This document shows, piece after piece, positions 23,664-36,016 of a DNA stretch of 64,000 nt. Numbering within the stretch: position 1 is the first letter of the stretch; each line of letters starts with the position of its first letter. Both the position numbers and the translations under genes were made by a program. This stretch comes from Poa pratensis (taxonomy: Eukaryota > Streptophyta > Magnoliopsida > Poales > Poaceae). Under the pieces are notes generated by a model, which was not told where the DNA came from, made no database searches, and saw only the letters and a list, made by a program, of their open reading frames with translations. Location of the stretch: NCBI GenBank assembly GCA_947311845.1, contig CAMZMU010000027.1, positions 50,038,345-50,102,344 of the forward strand. The letters run 5' to 3'.

Positions 23664-24644
23664 TGTCGTGGTGGGATCACGGCAGATGCCATGGGTATGG
23701 CTTAGTTGGGGCCGAATGGTCGTTGGGGGAATCCGGGGAGGGTTTATGCACTCAAGACGTGCACAAGCAAGAACATGCAAGAAACCACAAGAACATGAAC
23801 AAGAACCAAGAAAGCCAAGAACACAAAAGACACCACGATGTACCCAGGTTCGGGGCCTTCGTGAGGAAGTAAAACCCCTACTCCTGCCTTTCCTCTCTCA
23901 ATATATCAGTGTGTTCTCAGGTACAAGGTGCTCCTCGAGCTGTATGATGCTCCAAGTGAGAGCTCTAGAGAAGATGAAACTATGAAGGGGGAAATGAGCT
24001 AGGGTTTTGCCGTCCTCCTCCCTGGAGGTAGAGATGCCGCATATATACACAGGCCGAAGTACATTTTTACCCCTGCCTACAACTGACAATGGCATGGCCA
24101 AAAGGTAGAAGACAAGCCTCTGCCTCCTGCCAGCTCAACGGCCGGACTGTCAGGCCAGCCAGGCCTAGCTTTCCTCTTCCGGTCATACTTCAGTAGCCTG
24201 CCGAGGTCTAGCCTGTAGACCTTTCCCGAAATAGCCGAGTCAGCTCCTAGGCCCCCGAGCTTCCGGGAAACCCGTGGACGGACCTCGCCGTCCTCTGAAG
24301 CCTCGGGCTACGAGCTCTGCGGCGCCCGTGACCTCTCTGACATGCCTCGATACTTGCTGCTAACCTCGGCTGGCCGGTCACTTATACGTCGGGCCACGCT
24401 TCATCTTGGCTCGGGATACTCCGGATCCTACACCTCGGTAGATAACACCTTGTCTTGTGGTAACTAGCTGACTGCCCCAAGGTTCATACCTCGGAGGCCA
24501 TACCTCGGATGATTCCTCCGACGTACACCTTACGTCGGATGACGCCTCCTGCGTCTTTGCTTAATTGCTACCTCGGACGGCTTACAGCCTTAACCTTACA
24601 TGTCTTTACCTCATCTTTAGCCTACCCGGGGGTAACCCCCGACA
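23664..24644 (-). repeat. 5' LTR of element C
   Basis: 981 bp, TG...CA ends, near-identical partner of 10132-11120. Followed on the plus strand by the duplication TAGAG and then the rest of the protease of element B. Confidence 0.93.
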
Positions 24645-24877
24645 TAGAGGTACATATGACTTTTGTGCCTGTTGATTTTCTAATCATGGACATGGTGAAT
24701 AAAACCTCTAGTCCTATTATTCTTGGAAGACCTTTTCTTTGTACTACAGGTGCCATCATTGATTCAAAAGAGGGGAACGTGAAGTTTCAGTTTCCACACA
24801 AGAAGTGCATGGAACACTTCCCAAGAAAGAAGGGCACATCAAAGTTCAAGCTCCCTCATGAGCTTCATCTTCAATAA
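24645..24877 (+). pseudogene. Element B protease, 3' part after insertion of C
   Basis: After the TAGAG duplication the frame reads EVHMTFVPVDFLIMDM, then IILGRPFL, and ends LPHELHLQ with stop at 24875. The N-terminal half with DLGSS is at about 9989, so the exon was cut by C between residues that are contiguous in element E (VMVELHMNFVPVDF). Family: retropepsin-like protease of plant Gypsy gag polyproteins. Confidence 0.85.
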
Positions 24878-27252
24878 ACAACAAGTAAGAAGCCTAGCTA
24901 TATGGCTATAAAGAAAGCGCTTTGCGGGAGGCAACCCGGTTATTTTTATGTGTGATTTTCTTTGTGTCCTCTTGCTGTAGCAAGAGAGTTTGTTTTTAGT
25001 TTAGTTTCTAGAATTTTAAATAAAGTGCCAAGTTTTACTCATTTTGGTTTGAAAAAGTTGCTTATAGCGTTCGGAGATTTTATGCTTGCACGAATCTGTG
25101 CACGGTATGATTTTTAATTCTTAATGCGTAACTCCGAATGAGCTCATATTTGAACTGTAGTTGCAACTTTTCATCCTCTGTATGCATGAATTCTTTCAGA
25201 ATTTTTCAACAAAGTTTGGTAGGGTAGAAAAATACGTTTTGCTGCTGCTGTTTTTGGGACAGATTCTGTCCCATTTTGTTTGATGCATGCTTTGAGCTTT
25301 TAAGTTGAATCTTTTTTATCCAATTGAGTTTATGAGTAAGCATACAACATTATATACTTTCTGGACATTCATATGATGTTTTGTTTAAGGATTATATGCA
25401 GCAAGAAATTTATTTGTTTATCACGACTAATGCACCCCACAGAAAAGAAAATGGGAGAAACGGTGTTTTGAAGTTTTTTCACAGGGATTGGAGGAGATGC
25501 ACCAAGAGTTATCCAAGGATGGTGAAGACCATAAGCTTGGGGATGTGAAGATAACCCCACTGGACCTACACACTCTCGGTTTGCACACGTCTAACTTCTG
25601 TTTTTCGATCGAAACACTTTATCGCATAAACTTGTAGCGTCTTTTTGTTTGTTTTGGTTTGATTTTTATTTTGTGAGACCACCACATTATCATTTATATA
25701 TGAAAGAGCTACTGGAAATATGGGTTGAAATATGTTTTATGCTGTTATAAGATTGGGAAAATGGATGTTTGAGTTGATTTTTAAAGTTACATATAATTGC
25801 ATGATTCATGAGCTTGTTAATGAGTAAATTTGCAAATGCTTTATCAAGGGCTATCTCTTATTCATGTTTTGATGATGAATGTTATTTCACTTTGTTTAAC
25901 ATGGATTAGTTAGTTCTATGGGACTCATGCATGCATTTAGATGGTCAACTTTCTCCCTCTTGCTAGCCCAAAAATTCCAACAAGTGAAAACTTGTTTCCA
26001 ACACCTTCAACCAAAGTTATTCCAGTGAGTCCACCATATCTACCTATTAGCTTCATGCTATTCTGAGTATGTTTATCATGTTATTTGTGTTATCTATACC
26101 TCTGAATGAAAAAGTTTATGTTATTGATTGTTATGGGAAAAGTTGGTTATATAGCTCTCACGAACTTGATGCACACTTTTCTTTTATTTCATAAATAAAA
26201 CATGACCCATTGTGATTAAGATTATGATGTTAGTGGCTTGATAAATGTTCGAGGTTGGGGGTTAGCCATATGAGTTGTCACATGCAAAGCTTTCAACATG
26301 CTCTTCATTTCATTTAGTTGATATCATGTACTTTTGTTTATGGATGCATATCATGGTGAAATGATGTGGAAATGAAGTAGTTTAAATGAGTTTGTATAAA
26401 TGGTTAGAGAGACTCCTAGGCCGCTAATCTAAGCCATGCATCATTCATGGTGGAAATTTACTTACATACTATGGTGAACCGTCTGTGATACACCTTCCAA
26501 TAAAAAGCTATTCCAATGGTAAATAAAAAGGGTGTTGAGATTATTCATTTTGTTTGTTTGTCTTGTCATTTTGATATCGGCTTGATCCATATCCTAGGAC
26601 AAGAGGTACCCCAGTTGATGCTCTTGATGATAATATTATAAGTTACAATGATATATAACTTGAGCAATGCTTTGTTTCCCAAGTTGAGTAACTCATGGTG
26701 TAGGTACATGTATTCAAGGGGAATGAGACATCCAACCTTTATTTTGTCAAGCACACTACTCATATTTGTTTTCACTTTAAACTTTAATCATTCAAGATGC
26801 TATGATAGGGGTAATGAGAGCTTGACACCAAGGATTACCACATTGCAATCATTAACTTAAGTAGAAGAGTTTGGAAGTTAGATGAAACTTATGCATGCTT
26901 TACATCTACTCACATATATATCTTTCAAAGTGTCCACCTTTTATATTCAGATTTTCATCTACATCTATGACCAATGTAGGATGTTCTTACTTATCATTAT
27001 GTATACATGTGGTACATATTACTTTCTTTCATGTCACACTTTGTGAATTATCATTGAACATCCTTGCATTGAATAGTTGATATCACTTCATAAACTATCT
27101 TGCATATTCCTACTCCTTTGAAGAAATGAATCATTTGACTCTATGTAGCAGTACTAATCATCTTTGAATCTATTGTTAGTATTAAATTGCAAAGTCCAAG
27201 TTAGTTTTATCACTCATACACGAGGACGAGTATTGGTTAAGCTTGGGGATGT
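24878..27252 (+). other. Long non-coding 3' internal region of element B
   Basis: About 2.4 kb without credible coding between the protease stop and the 3' LTR. It opens with the conserved AAAGCGCTTTGCGGGAGG block. AAGCTTGGGGATG occurs at about 25530 and, as the polypurine tract, at 27239-27251. The homologous minus-strand stretch in E is 32166-34490. Confidence 0.7.
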
Positions 27253-28990
27253 TGATGCATGTAAAATGCATACATGAACTTTGCATATATTACTTATATT
27301 CCAATCATATTTGCATCATATAAGGATTATATTAATGTTTTATAATGATTTTTGGAATATTTCATAATTTTCCTACTTTTATGGAATTAACCCTACGCAG
27401 GAAGAAAACCCTATTTTTTTCCTTTAATGTTTCAGGGACCCAAACGATGTCCAAATGCCTACAAATTACGAGCGTTAATATTTGGAAGGAAGAAGACTTG
27501 GGGGCGAAGGAAGCGAACAACGGAGCCCCAAGGCCCAAAAGAGGTGGGCCCACATGGCCCTATACCTGGCGCGTGGGACCCCTCATCTGGGGCCTCGACG
27601 CTCCGATGCCGTCGATCTTTTCTCCACCGACTAGGTTTTGACCTAAAAACGCCTATAAAAATAACCCCCGTCGTTCTCTGGAAGGAGCTCCGCCGAAACA
27701 CAGGGAACACCGAAAGAGAGATCTGGAGCTGCAGATTGGAGAGGGAAAACTACGGCGGGGCGCTGCCGGCGTGGTCTCCATCTTCTCCATTGACTTCTCC
27801 ACCATCTCCATGATGAAGGGGAGTAGTCCATCTGGACTATGGGTTTGTGGAAGTAACTTATGTATTCTCTCTCTTTGAGCTTCACTAATTAGCACCATAT
27901 GAGCTACCGAACATGATTACGGTCATCGTTGTAATATCTATGTGGTGGATCTTTTCATGAGTTAATATATGTTTGAGATTGCAAATGTTTTGTTTCAGTT
28001 ATGAATATAGATGCATATTATGTACCATGTTCTTATTCACTTGTTATGATTCAAGCATGTTTATGAGAGCATGTGTGGGGTGATGTGTGCATTAGTTGGA
28101 GTAAGGGGGGTGGCTAGTGCAGTGAACGTGAGAGAAAGTTTTGCGATCCACTTGGGTATCTTTACCTTACTTTGTTGCCTCACTAGGGATAAACAAAAAT
28201 ACCATGTTACCGGAGATGTGGGTGTGACCATCGCCACTACTCCATGACTAGATCTAGCATGTTCTTATTTTAATTCATGTCATGATACTTAAGGCTATAT
28301 TCTGAGTCATCTTACTTACTGAGGTGTTATGATTTAGTTCGCATCTTGGTGGAGTATAGTGAGACTAATAAACAAAAGGTTTCTATGTTAGGACGTGATG
28401 CCCATAATTAGTACTTGTCACTAAACTTTTGTGTTGCAATCTCATATGTCAACTCTAGTATTCCATTGTCTACCACTTTATTAAGAGAGCGTGCATTTGT
28501 GAAACCATGAACCCGGTCCATTTTTAATCATAAGAAACAACTTTCCAACAACTTTTACCATTTTACATTTTCTGCCAATATTAAATCCGAAAGACAAAAA
28601 CACTTTTACATCTTGCATACATAATTTTAAACCCAAAATATCATTCATTATCTTATCATCATCCTTGCATATTTATTTACCATCATTGCATATTTATTTC
28701 TTGCTTGCATTACATACTATCTTGATATATTCTTACACCTTGTGCTTGACAACCACAGGTGTGGTTGAGGACCAAAACATTTAACATTGTTTTGTAGGTG
28801 ACCAAAAGAAGGATAGGAAGATAAATCTTTCACTACTGATTCTCCGAGAGTTCGATATTAAACCCTCGAGTCACCCGTGGGAAAAACACGTCTTCTACTT
28901 ACTACATACTCTGCACTTGGAGGCTCAACCTATCCCCGTTTACTTTTCATTGCAGGGTAGTACTGAAGGCTATCACATCTACGGGTATCA
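27253..28990 (+). repeat. 3' LTR of element B
   Basis: Starts TGATGCATGTAAAATGC after the purine tract and ends CTACGGGTATCA at 28990. It is clearly more diverged from its partner (7010-8754) than the two C LTRs are from each other, in line with B being the older host of C. Confidence 0.92.
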
Positions 28991-30316
28991 CTTGCCGAAA
29001 ACAAAGGATTAGATGTATAGTGTGGAAAATGATGTTTGTTTGCAGAGAATGAAAGAAACAATGATTGCAGTAGGTTGTATTATCAGATGTAAAAGAATGG
29101 ACTAGGGTGCTCATAGTGGTCTCTCCATAAAGTAAACTAACATGTTGGGTAAACAAATTACAGCTGGGCAATTGACAATATTGAAAGTGCATAATAATGC
29201 ATGTGCAAGTAGTGTCTACTATGAGATTTAATTGGGCATTACAACATGGTACATAGACCTCTATCTAGCATGCATCTGTGCCTAAATAGTCCACCTTCAG
29301 GTTAACATCCGTACCCCTTTCAGTATTGAGTTGCAAGCAAACAGACTATTGCATTAAGTAAAGTGCATAATGTAAGCAACACAATTATCCTTAGACAAAG
29401 CAGCGATGTTTTACCCCTAGTGGCAACAGCATATCCACAACCTTAGAACTTTCTATCACTGTCCCAGATTAAATGGAGGCATGAACCCACTATCTAGCAT
29501 AAATACTCCTCTTGGAGTCACAAGCATCAACTTGGCCAGAGTATCAACAAGCAACGGAGAGCATGCAAGATCATAAATAACATGGACATGATAATTCAAT
29601 ATTCGACTTGACATAGTATCAATATTCATCGGATCCTAGCAAACACAACATGTAGCATTACAATAAGATGATCTTGATCATGATAGGCAGCTCACAAGAT
29701 CTAAACATGACGGCAAGAGGAGAAGACAACCATCTAGCTACTGCAATGGACCCATAGTCCAAGGATGAACTACTCACACATCACTCCGGAGGCAGGCGTG
29801 GCGATGTAGAGCCCTCGGTGATGATTCTCTCCGGCAGGGTGCCGGGAAGAGCTTCAGAACCCTCCCGAGTTAGGGTTGACGGCGGCGGCGGCTCTGGAAC
29901 TTTTCGTGGATAATGGCTTGAGTATTTAGGGTTTTCCCGAATAGATGAATTTATAGGCGAAGGGGCGACGTCGGTGGAGACCCGAGGGGCCCACAACATG
30001 TCGTGGCGCGGCAGAGGGGGGCGCCGCCACGTGGTGTGGTCACCTCCTCGGTCCCCTTCGTGTCTCCTTCGGATTCCGTGTACGTGACAGAAATATAGGA
30101 CCGTGGGCTTTTGTCGTCCAATTCCGAGAATATTTGCAGAACAACTTTTCTGAAATACAAAAACAGCAGAAAACAGGAACTGGCACTGTGGCATCTTGTT
30201 AATAGGTTAGTCCCAAGAAATGCATAAAAATGATATAAAGTGTAAATAAAACATGTAGCATTGGTATAATATAAGCATGGAACATCAGAAATTATGGATA
30301 CGTCGGAGACGTATCA
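28991..30316 (-). repeat. Element D LTR, 5' portion
   Basis: Continues the A-family LTR interrupted at 7009, in reverse. It ends on the plus strand with GGAGACGTATCA, i.e. the LTR start TGATACGTCTCC on the minus strand. Next comes AGCATCCCCAGCTTAG, the reversed polypurine tract. Confidence 0.9.
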
Positions 30317-32165
30317 AGCATCCCCAGCTTAGTTATACTCGTCCTCGAGTAGGTAAAACGATAACAACAAAATAATTTCTGAGGAGACATGCTTTTCACA
30401 ATCTTGATCAAATAATATTGCAAGGCTCATGTCATGAATGAAGTGACTCAAGTCAATGGTCTATAGTTTGCTAACAAATAGATAAAGAGTAAACAACTAA
30501 ATCATATAAGAAAAAACTGTTCATGAATAGTACTTTCAAGACAAGCATCAAAAAGTTAACTCATAAAGCAATAGATTCTAAGTAAAAGGCATTGAAACAA
30601 CACATAAGAAGATTTAAGTTTCAGCAATTGCTTTCAACTTTCAACATGTATATATCATGGATAATTTTCAACACAAAGTATATAACAAGTGCAATAAGTA
30701 AGCATATAAGAATTGATGCACACAAGTTGACACAAGTGTTTGCTTCTGAGATAGAAAGAAGTAGGTAAACTGACTCAACATAAAGTAAAAGAAAGGCCCT
30801 TCGCAGAGGGAAGCAGGGATTAAATCATGTGCTAGAGCTTTTTAAGTTTTTGAAATCATATAGAGAGCATAAAGTATGTTTTTAGAGGTGTTTGTTGTTG
30901 TGAACGAATGGCAGTGGGCACTCTATCCCCCTTGTCACCCAGACTTTCAAGAGCGGCTCCCATGAAGGACGTTATTTCTACCCAAGGGTAGATCATCCCT
31001 CTTCTCTATTGTTTACACATGCATATTTATAAATTGGTATGACACTCCTCCCAACATTTGCTTACACAAGCCATGGCTAACCGAATCCTTGGGTGCCTTC
31101 CAACAATCACATACCATGGAGGAGTGCCTATTTGATAATGTTTAACACTTTGAAATTTGCTTCTGATAAATCATGGCAAACATGTGAAGAGAATTAAGCG
31201 GTTATAGTTGTAATTAATTGGGACTGGGCACCCCATTTGCCAGCTCTTTTTGCAAAGGTATTGGATAAGCGGATGTATATGCCACTAGTCCATTGGTGAA
31301 AGTCTATTATGAGTAAATGACAAGGTTGATAGAAAAAACTCCACATAACTTCCTCATGAGCTATAAAACATTGACACAAATAAGAGATAATAGCTTTTGA
31401 ATAGTTTAAAGGTAGCACATGAAGTATTTACTTGAAATGGTAGGAAATACCACATAATAGGCAGTTATGGTGGACACAAATGGCATGGGCTTGGCTCAAG
31501 GTTTGGATGCACGAGAAGCATTCCCTCTCAGTACAGGGTTTAGACTAGCAAGGTTGTTTGAAACAAACACAGGATATCAACTGGTACAACAAGACTTACA
31601 TGAAAACATATTGCAAGCATTATAAGACTCTACACTGTCTTCCTTGTTACTCAAACACTTTTACCAGAAAATATCTAGACCTTAGAGATACCAAACATGC
31701 AAACCAAATTTCAACAAGCTCTACGGTAGTTCTCCACTAATAGGTTTTAACTACATGATGCAAGAGCTTAAAGATGATCTACTTGAGAGCTCAAAACAAT
31801 TGCAAAGCATCAAATTATCCAAGACAATGATCTACAAGAAGGAGCATGTCTTTTCAATATACCATCTACCACGTGTAGCATTTTCTGTTTCCAACCAAAC
31901 ACCAATCAACTTATTTCAACACAAAACTCTCCAAATAATACAACAATGAAACAAGAGAGTACTTCTCTACAAGAACTAACAGCTCTGAACAAGAGATGCA
32001 TGAAAAACAGAAGCTAAAAGTATTGCAGTAGCTAGTCAAGAATACTCAACAAATATAAGTGAAGAATACGAGTATTCATATGAAAAAGTGGAGCGTGTCT
32101 ATCTCCCACACAAGAATGCTAGGATCCAATTTATTCAGAAAATGAAAACAAAGCAAAAAATAAAA
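30317..32165 (-). other. Non-coding 3' internal region of D, fused to E at its far end
   Basis: Reverse homologue of element A 3' region (about 2130-4120), with its polypurine tract at 30317. No coding. Homology to A runs to about 32160 and then switches abruptly to B-family 3' sequence (actaacatggactttgc at 32166), matching B near 27190-27210. Confidence 0.8.
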
Positions 32166-34490
32166 CTAACATGGACTTTGCAATTTAATACTAACAATGG
32201 ATATCAAAGATGATTACTATTGCTACATAGAGTCAAATGATTCATTCGTCAAAGGAGTAGCAATATGCAAGATAGTTTATGAAGTGATATGAAGTATTCA
32301 ATGCAAGAATGTTCAATGATAATTCACAAAGTGTAACATGAAAGAAAGTAATATGGACAACATGTATGCATAATGATAAGCAAGAACATCCTACATTGGT
32401 CATAGAGTATTGATGAAAATCTGAATATATAAAGGTGGACACTTTGGAAAGATATATATGTGAGTAGAGGTAAAGCATGCATAAGTTTCATCTAACTTCC
32501 AAACTCTTCAACTTAAGTTGATGATTGCAATGTGGTAATCCTTGGTGTCAAGCTCTCATTACCCCTATCATAGCATCTTGAATGATTAAAGTTTAAAGTG
32601 AAAGAAAATATGAGTACTGTGCTTAACAAAGTATAGGTTGAATGTCTCATGCCCTTGAATACAAGTACCTACTCCATGTGTTACTCAACTTAGGACACAA
32701 AGCAAGTTCAAGTTAAATAACATTGTAAGTAATAATAGCATCATAAAGAGCGTCAACTGGGGTACCTCTTGTCCCAGGATATGGATCAAGCCCATATCAA
32801 AATGACAAGACAAACAAACAAAATGAACAACCTCAACACCCTTTTTATTTACCATTGGAATAGCTTTTTATTGTAAGGTGTATCACTGATGGTTCACCAT
32901 AGTATGTAAGTAAATTTCCACCATGAATAATGCATGGCTTAGATTAGTGGCCCAAGCGTCTCTCTAACCATTTATACAAACTCATTTAAACTTGATTTAT
33001 TTCCACATTTATTTCACCCATGATAAGCATCCATAAACAAAAGTACATGATATCAATAAATAAAATGAAGAGCACGTTGAAAGCATGCCATGTGACAGCA
33101 CATATGAGCTAACTCCCAACCCAAGACATTTGTCAAGCCCACAACATCATAATTTTAATCACAATGGGTCATGTTTTATTAATGCAATAAAAGTAAAGTG
33201 TGCATCAATGTCGTGAGAGCTATATAACCAACTTTTTCGATAACAATCAACAACATAAGCATTTTCATTCAGAGATATAGATAACACAAATATCATGATA
33301 AACATACTCGGAATAGCATAAAGCTAATATGTAGATATGATGGACTCACTGGAATAACTTTAGTTGAAGGTGTTGGAACCAAGTTTTTATTGTTGGAATG
33401 TTTGGGATAGCAAGTGGGAGAAAGTTGACCATCTAAATGCAGGCATGAGTGTCCATAGAACTAAACAATCCATGTTAAACAAGTAAAATAACATTCAGCA
33501 TCAAAACATGAATAAAAGATAACTCTTGATAAAACACTTACAAATTATTACTCATTAACAAGCTCATGAATCATGCAACTATATGTATCTTTTAAAATCA
33601 ACTCAAACATCCCTTTTCCCAATATTATAATAGCATCCAACATATTTCAACCCATATTTCCAGTAGCTCTTTCATACATAAATGATATGTGGTGGTCTCA
33701 CAAAATAAAAATCAAACCAAAACAAACAAAAAGATGCTCCAAGTTTATGCGATAAAGTGTTTCGATCGAAAAATAGAAATTAGACGTGTGCAAACCGAGA
33801 GTGTGTAGGTCCAGTGGGGTTGTATTCACATCCCCAAACTTATGGTATTCACCATCCTTGGATAGCTCTTGGTGCATCCCCTCCAATCCCTGTGAAAAAA
33901 CTTCAAAACACTGTTTCTCTCATTTCTTTTCTGTGGGGTGCATTAGTAGCGATAAACAACTAGATTTCTTGCTGCATATAATCCATGAACAAAAATTCAT
34001 ATGAATGTACAGAAAGTGTATAATGTTGTATGCCTACTCATAAACTCAATTGGATCAAAAAGATTCAAGTTAAAAGTTCAAAGCATGCATCAAACAAAAT
34101 GGGACAGAATCTGTCCAGAAAAACAGCAGCAAAACGTATTTTTCTACCCTACTAAAATTTGTCAAAAATTCCTAAAAACTTCATGCATACAGAGGGTTAA
34201 AAGTTGCAACTACAGTTCAAATATGAGCTCATTCGGAGTTACAGAATAAAATGAAAAATCATACCGTGCACAGATTCGTGCTGGAATAAAATATCTGAAC
34301 GCTATAAGCAACTTTTTCAAATCAAAATGAGTAAGACTTGGCACTTTATTAAAAATTCCAGAAACTAAACTAAAAACTAAGGCTATTGTCCCAGCAAGAG
34401 GACACAAAGAAATAACAAATAAAAATAACCGGGTTGCCTCCCGTAAAGCGCTTTTTTTATAGCCATATAGCTAGGCTTCTTACTTGATGT
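32166..34490 (-). other. Non-coding 3' internal region of element E
   Basis: Reverse homologue of B 24878-27210. No credible coding. The PPT-like motif CATCCCCAA(A/G)CTT occurs near 33829. The final part next to the LTR is missing because of the fusion at about 32165. Confidence 0.7.
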
Positions 34491-35754
34491 TTATTGAAGA
34501 TGAAGCTCATGAGGGAGCTTGAACTTTGATGTGCCCCTCTTCCTTGGGAAGTGTTCCATGAACTTCTTGTGTGGAAACTGAAACTTCACATTCCCTTCTT
34601 TTGAATCAATGATAGCACCCGTGGTACGAAGAAAAGGTCTTCCAAGAATAATAGGACTAGAGGTTTTATTCCTCATATCCATGATTAGAAAATCAACAGG
34701 CACAAAATTCATATGTAGCTCTACCATAACATCACTTACTTTTCCTAAAGCATGTTTAATGGAATCATCAGCAAGTGCAAGTTCAATAGAGCATTTTTCA
34801 AGATTCTTTAATCAAGTACTTCATATAGTTCTTTAGATAAAACAGAGACACTAGATCCTAGATCAAGTATAGCATGGTGTGTCTCTTTTCCAATGGTTAC
34901 TAGTACCTTGGGAATCCATATATCCCAAGCTTAGGTGGTATCATAGCCTCTTGGTTGTACCTGGCAATCTTTTCTTTCAAGACATGATTAGCAATATAAG
35001 AACCAAAACCTGCTTGGTTAGTGTTGATGGAAGGATCACTTGCAAATTTTTGTAAGATGGATATTAATTCATGCAAGCTACAATTCTCTAAGTCAAGCAA
35101 TGGATCCTTGACTTCACTAAGCATTTCAACTTCCTCAACCTTCTTTTCCTTTTTAACCCAAACTTGTTGCTTAACAGGAACTTCATTCACATGCTTAAAT
35201 GATGAGTCTTTTCTTAATGAATCACTAACACGAACCAACTTTTCCTCAATATTGTTGAGGTAAACATCTTTTTCAAGAAATTCTTTCTCACATAATCTTA
35301 GTTTATGCATAACATTAACTAATTCATTGTTTATCTTGGGAATAATGTTTTCAGAATAAGATACTAGTTGTTCAAAATCTTCTTTACTTGGTAGCTTTTC
35401 TAACTTAGTTTCAAATTTATCTTTAGATAATGCAAGTGCTACTGTGGTGTCCTCCAACTTTTTCTTGCTACCCACAAAGCTACCAAAAATTCTTCTAAGT
35501 GTCATGGTTGCACAAGGTGGTGTTGACAAGACAAAACTTCCACATGTAGCCCCATCTAAAGCATTTTGATACCAAGGATGTATTCCATAATAAAAGTAAA
35601 GATTTAGATTTTCATCTTCACAAGGTGTAGGATCTTCATAGTGCATCCTATTAATTCTTACCCAAGCATCTTTTAATGTTTCTCCATGATATTGTTTAAA
35701 ATTAGAAACAAAACTCAATGGAGGACTCACTCCTTGTTTGTTTCCCAGAACCAT
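34491..35754 (-). pseudogene. Element E gag-protease, best-preserved copy, frameshifted
   Basis: ATG at 35754 opens 284 residues (to 34900): MVLGNKQGVS, the WVRINRMHYEDPTPCEDE block, YYGIHPWYQNALDGAT, then a charged coiled-coil-like region. The frame ends at a G-run: E has AAGCTTGGGAT where B has AAGCTTGGGGAT, so a one-base deletion in the motif causes the shift. Beyond it the protease active site DLGSS lies near 34855, another small indel near 34815, and then 34727-34491 with FVPVDFLIMDM and ILGRPFL, ending LPHELHLQ. Gag shape and retropepsin are inferred from these motifs. No RT follows. Confidence 0.83.
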
Positions 35755-35987
35755 GATTGCAAGTTTTTATGTGTTTTTTAATTTTTTATGCAAAACTGAA
35801 AATAAAATATGCAAACCGAAATAAAAAATGCAAGACAATGACAAAATAAAATAAATTGTTTTGAAGGTAAAGATGGATAAGATGATGCTCACGTAGGTGC
35901 AACCTCCCCAAGCTTAGATGTTAGCACAAGTTGGTGATGAAGTTGACTTTGTTGTGATATCCTTCGACAAATCCTTATAGCAATGAT

Positions 35988-36005
35988 TCTCCGGCAACGG
36001 CGCTA
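35988..36005 (-). promoter_or_regulatory. Primer-binding site of element E
   Basis: On the minus strand TAGCGCCGTTGCCGGAGA lies just downstream of the LTR end (36017). It differs from the B site by two bases. Confidence 0.75.
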
Positions 36006-36016
36006 GAAAACAGTCT

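Larger units (their letters stand above)
10132..24644 (-). mobile_element. Tat-type Gypsy element C, full length, young
   Basis: Complete 14.5-kb element. Direct LTRs of 989 and 981 bp start TGTCG and end CGACA, flanked by the 5-bp duplication TAGAG (10127-10131 and 24645-24649). Sense is the minus strand: primer-binding site beside the right LTR, then gag, protease, reverse transcriptase, RNase H with a second RNase-H-like domain, and integrase. A large region carrying an antisense gene lies before the left LTR. This layout is known from the Tat lineage (Grande, RIRE2 and relatives). The LTRs differ by about nine substitutions by eye, so the insertion is recent, although gag and pol are broken. 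Confidence 0.92.
7010..28990 (+). mobile_element. Gypsy element B, complete, split by element C
   Basis: Two direct LTRs (7010-8754 and 27253-28990), a primer-binding site after the first and a purine tract GGTTAAGCTTGGGGATGT before the second. The internal region codes only for gag and protease. Removing C (10132-24644 plus one TAGAG) rejoins the protease frame. The insertion target is the LTR of D: 5-bp flanks CTTGT and CTTGC, with D sequence continuing on both sides. B is about 7.5 kb without C. Confidence 0.9.
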
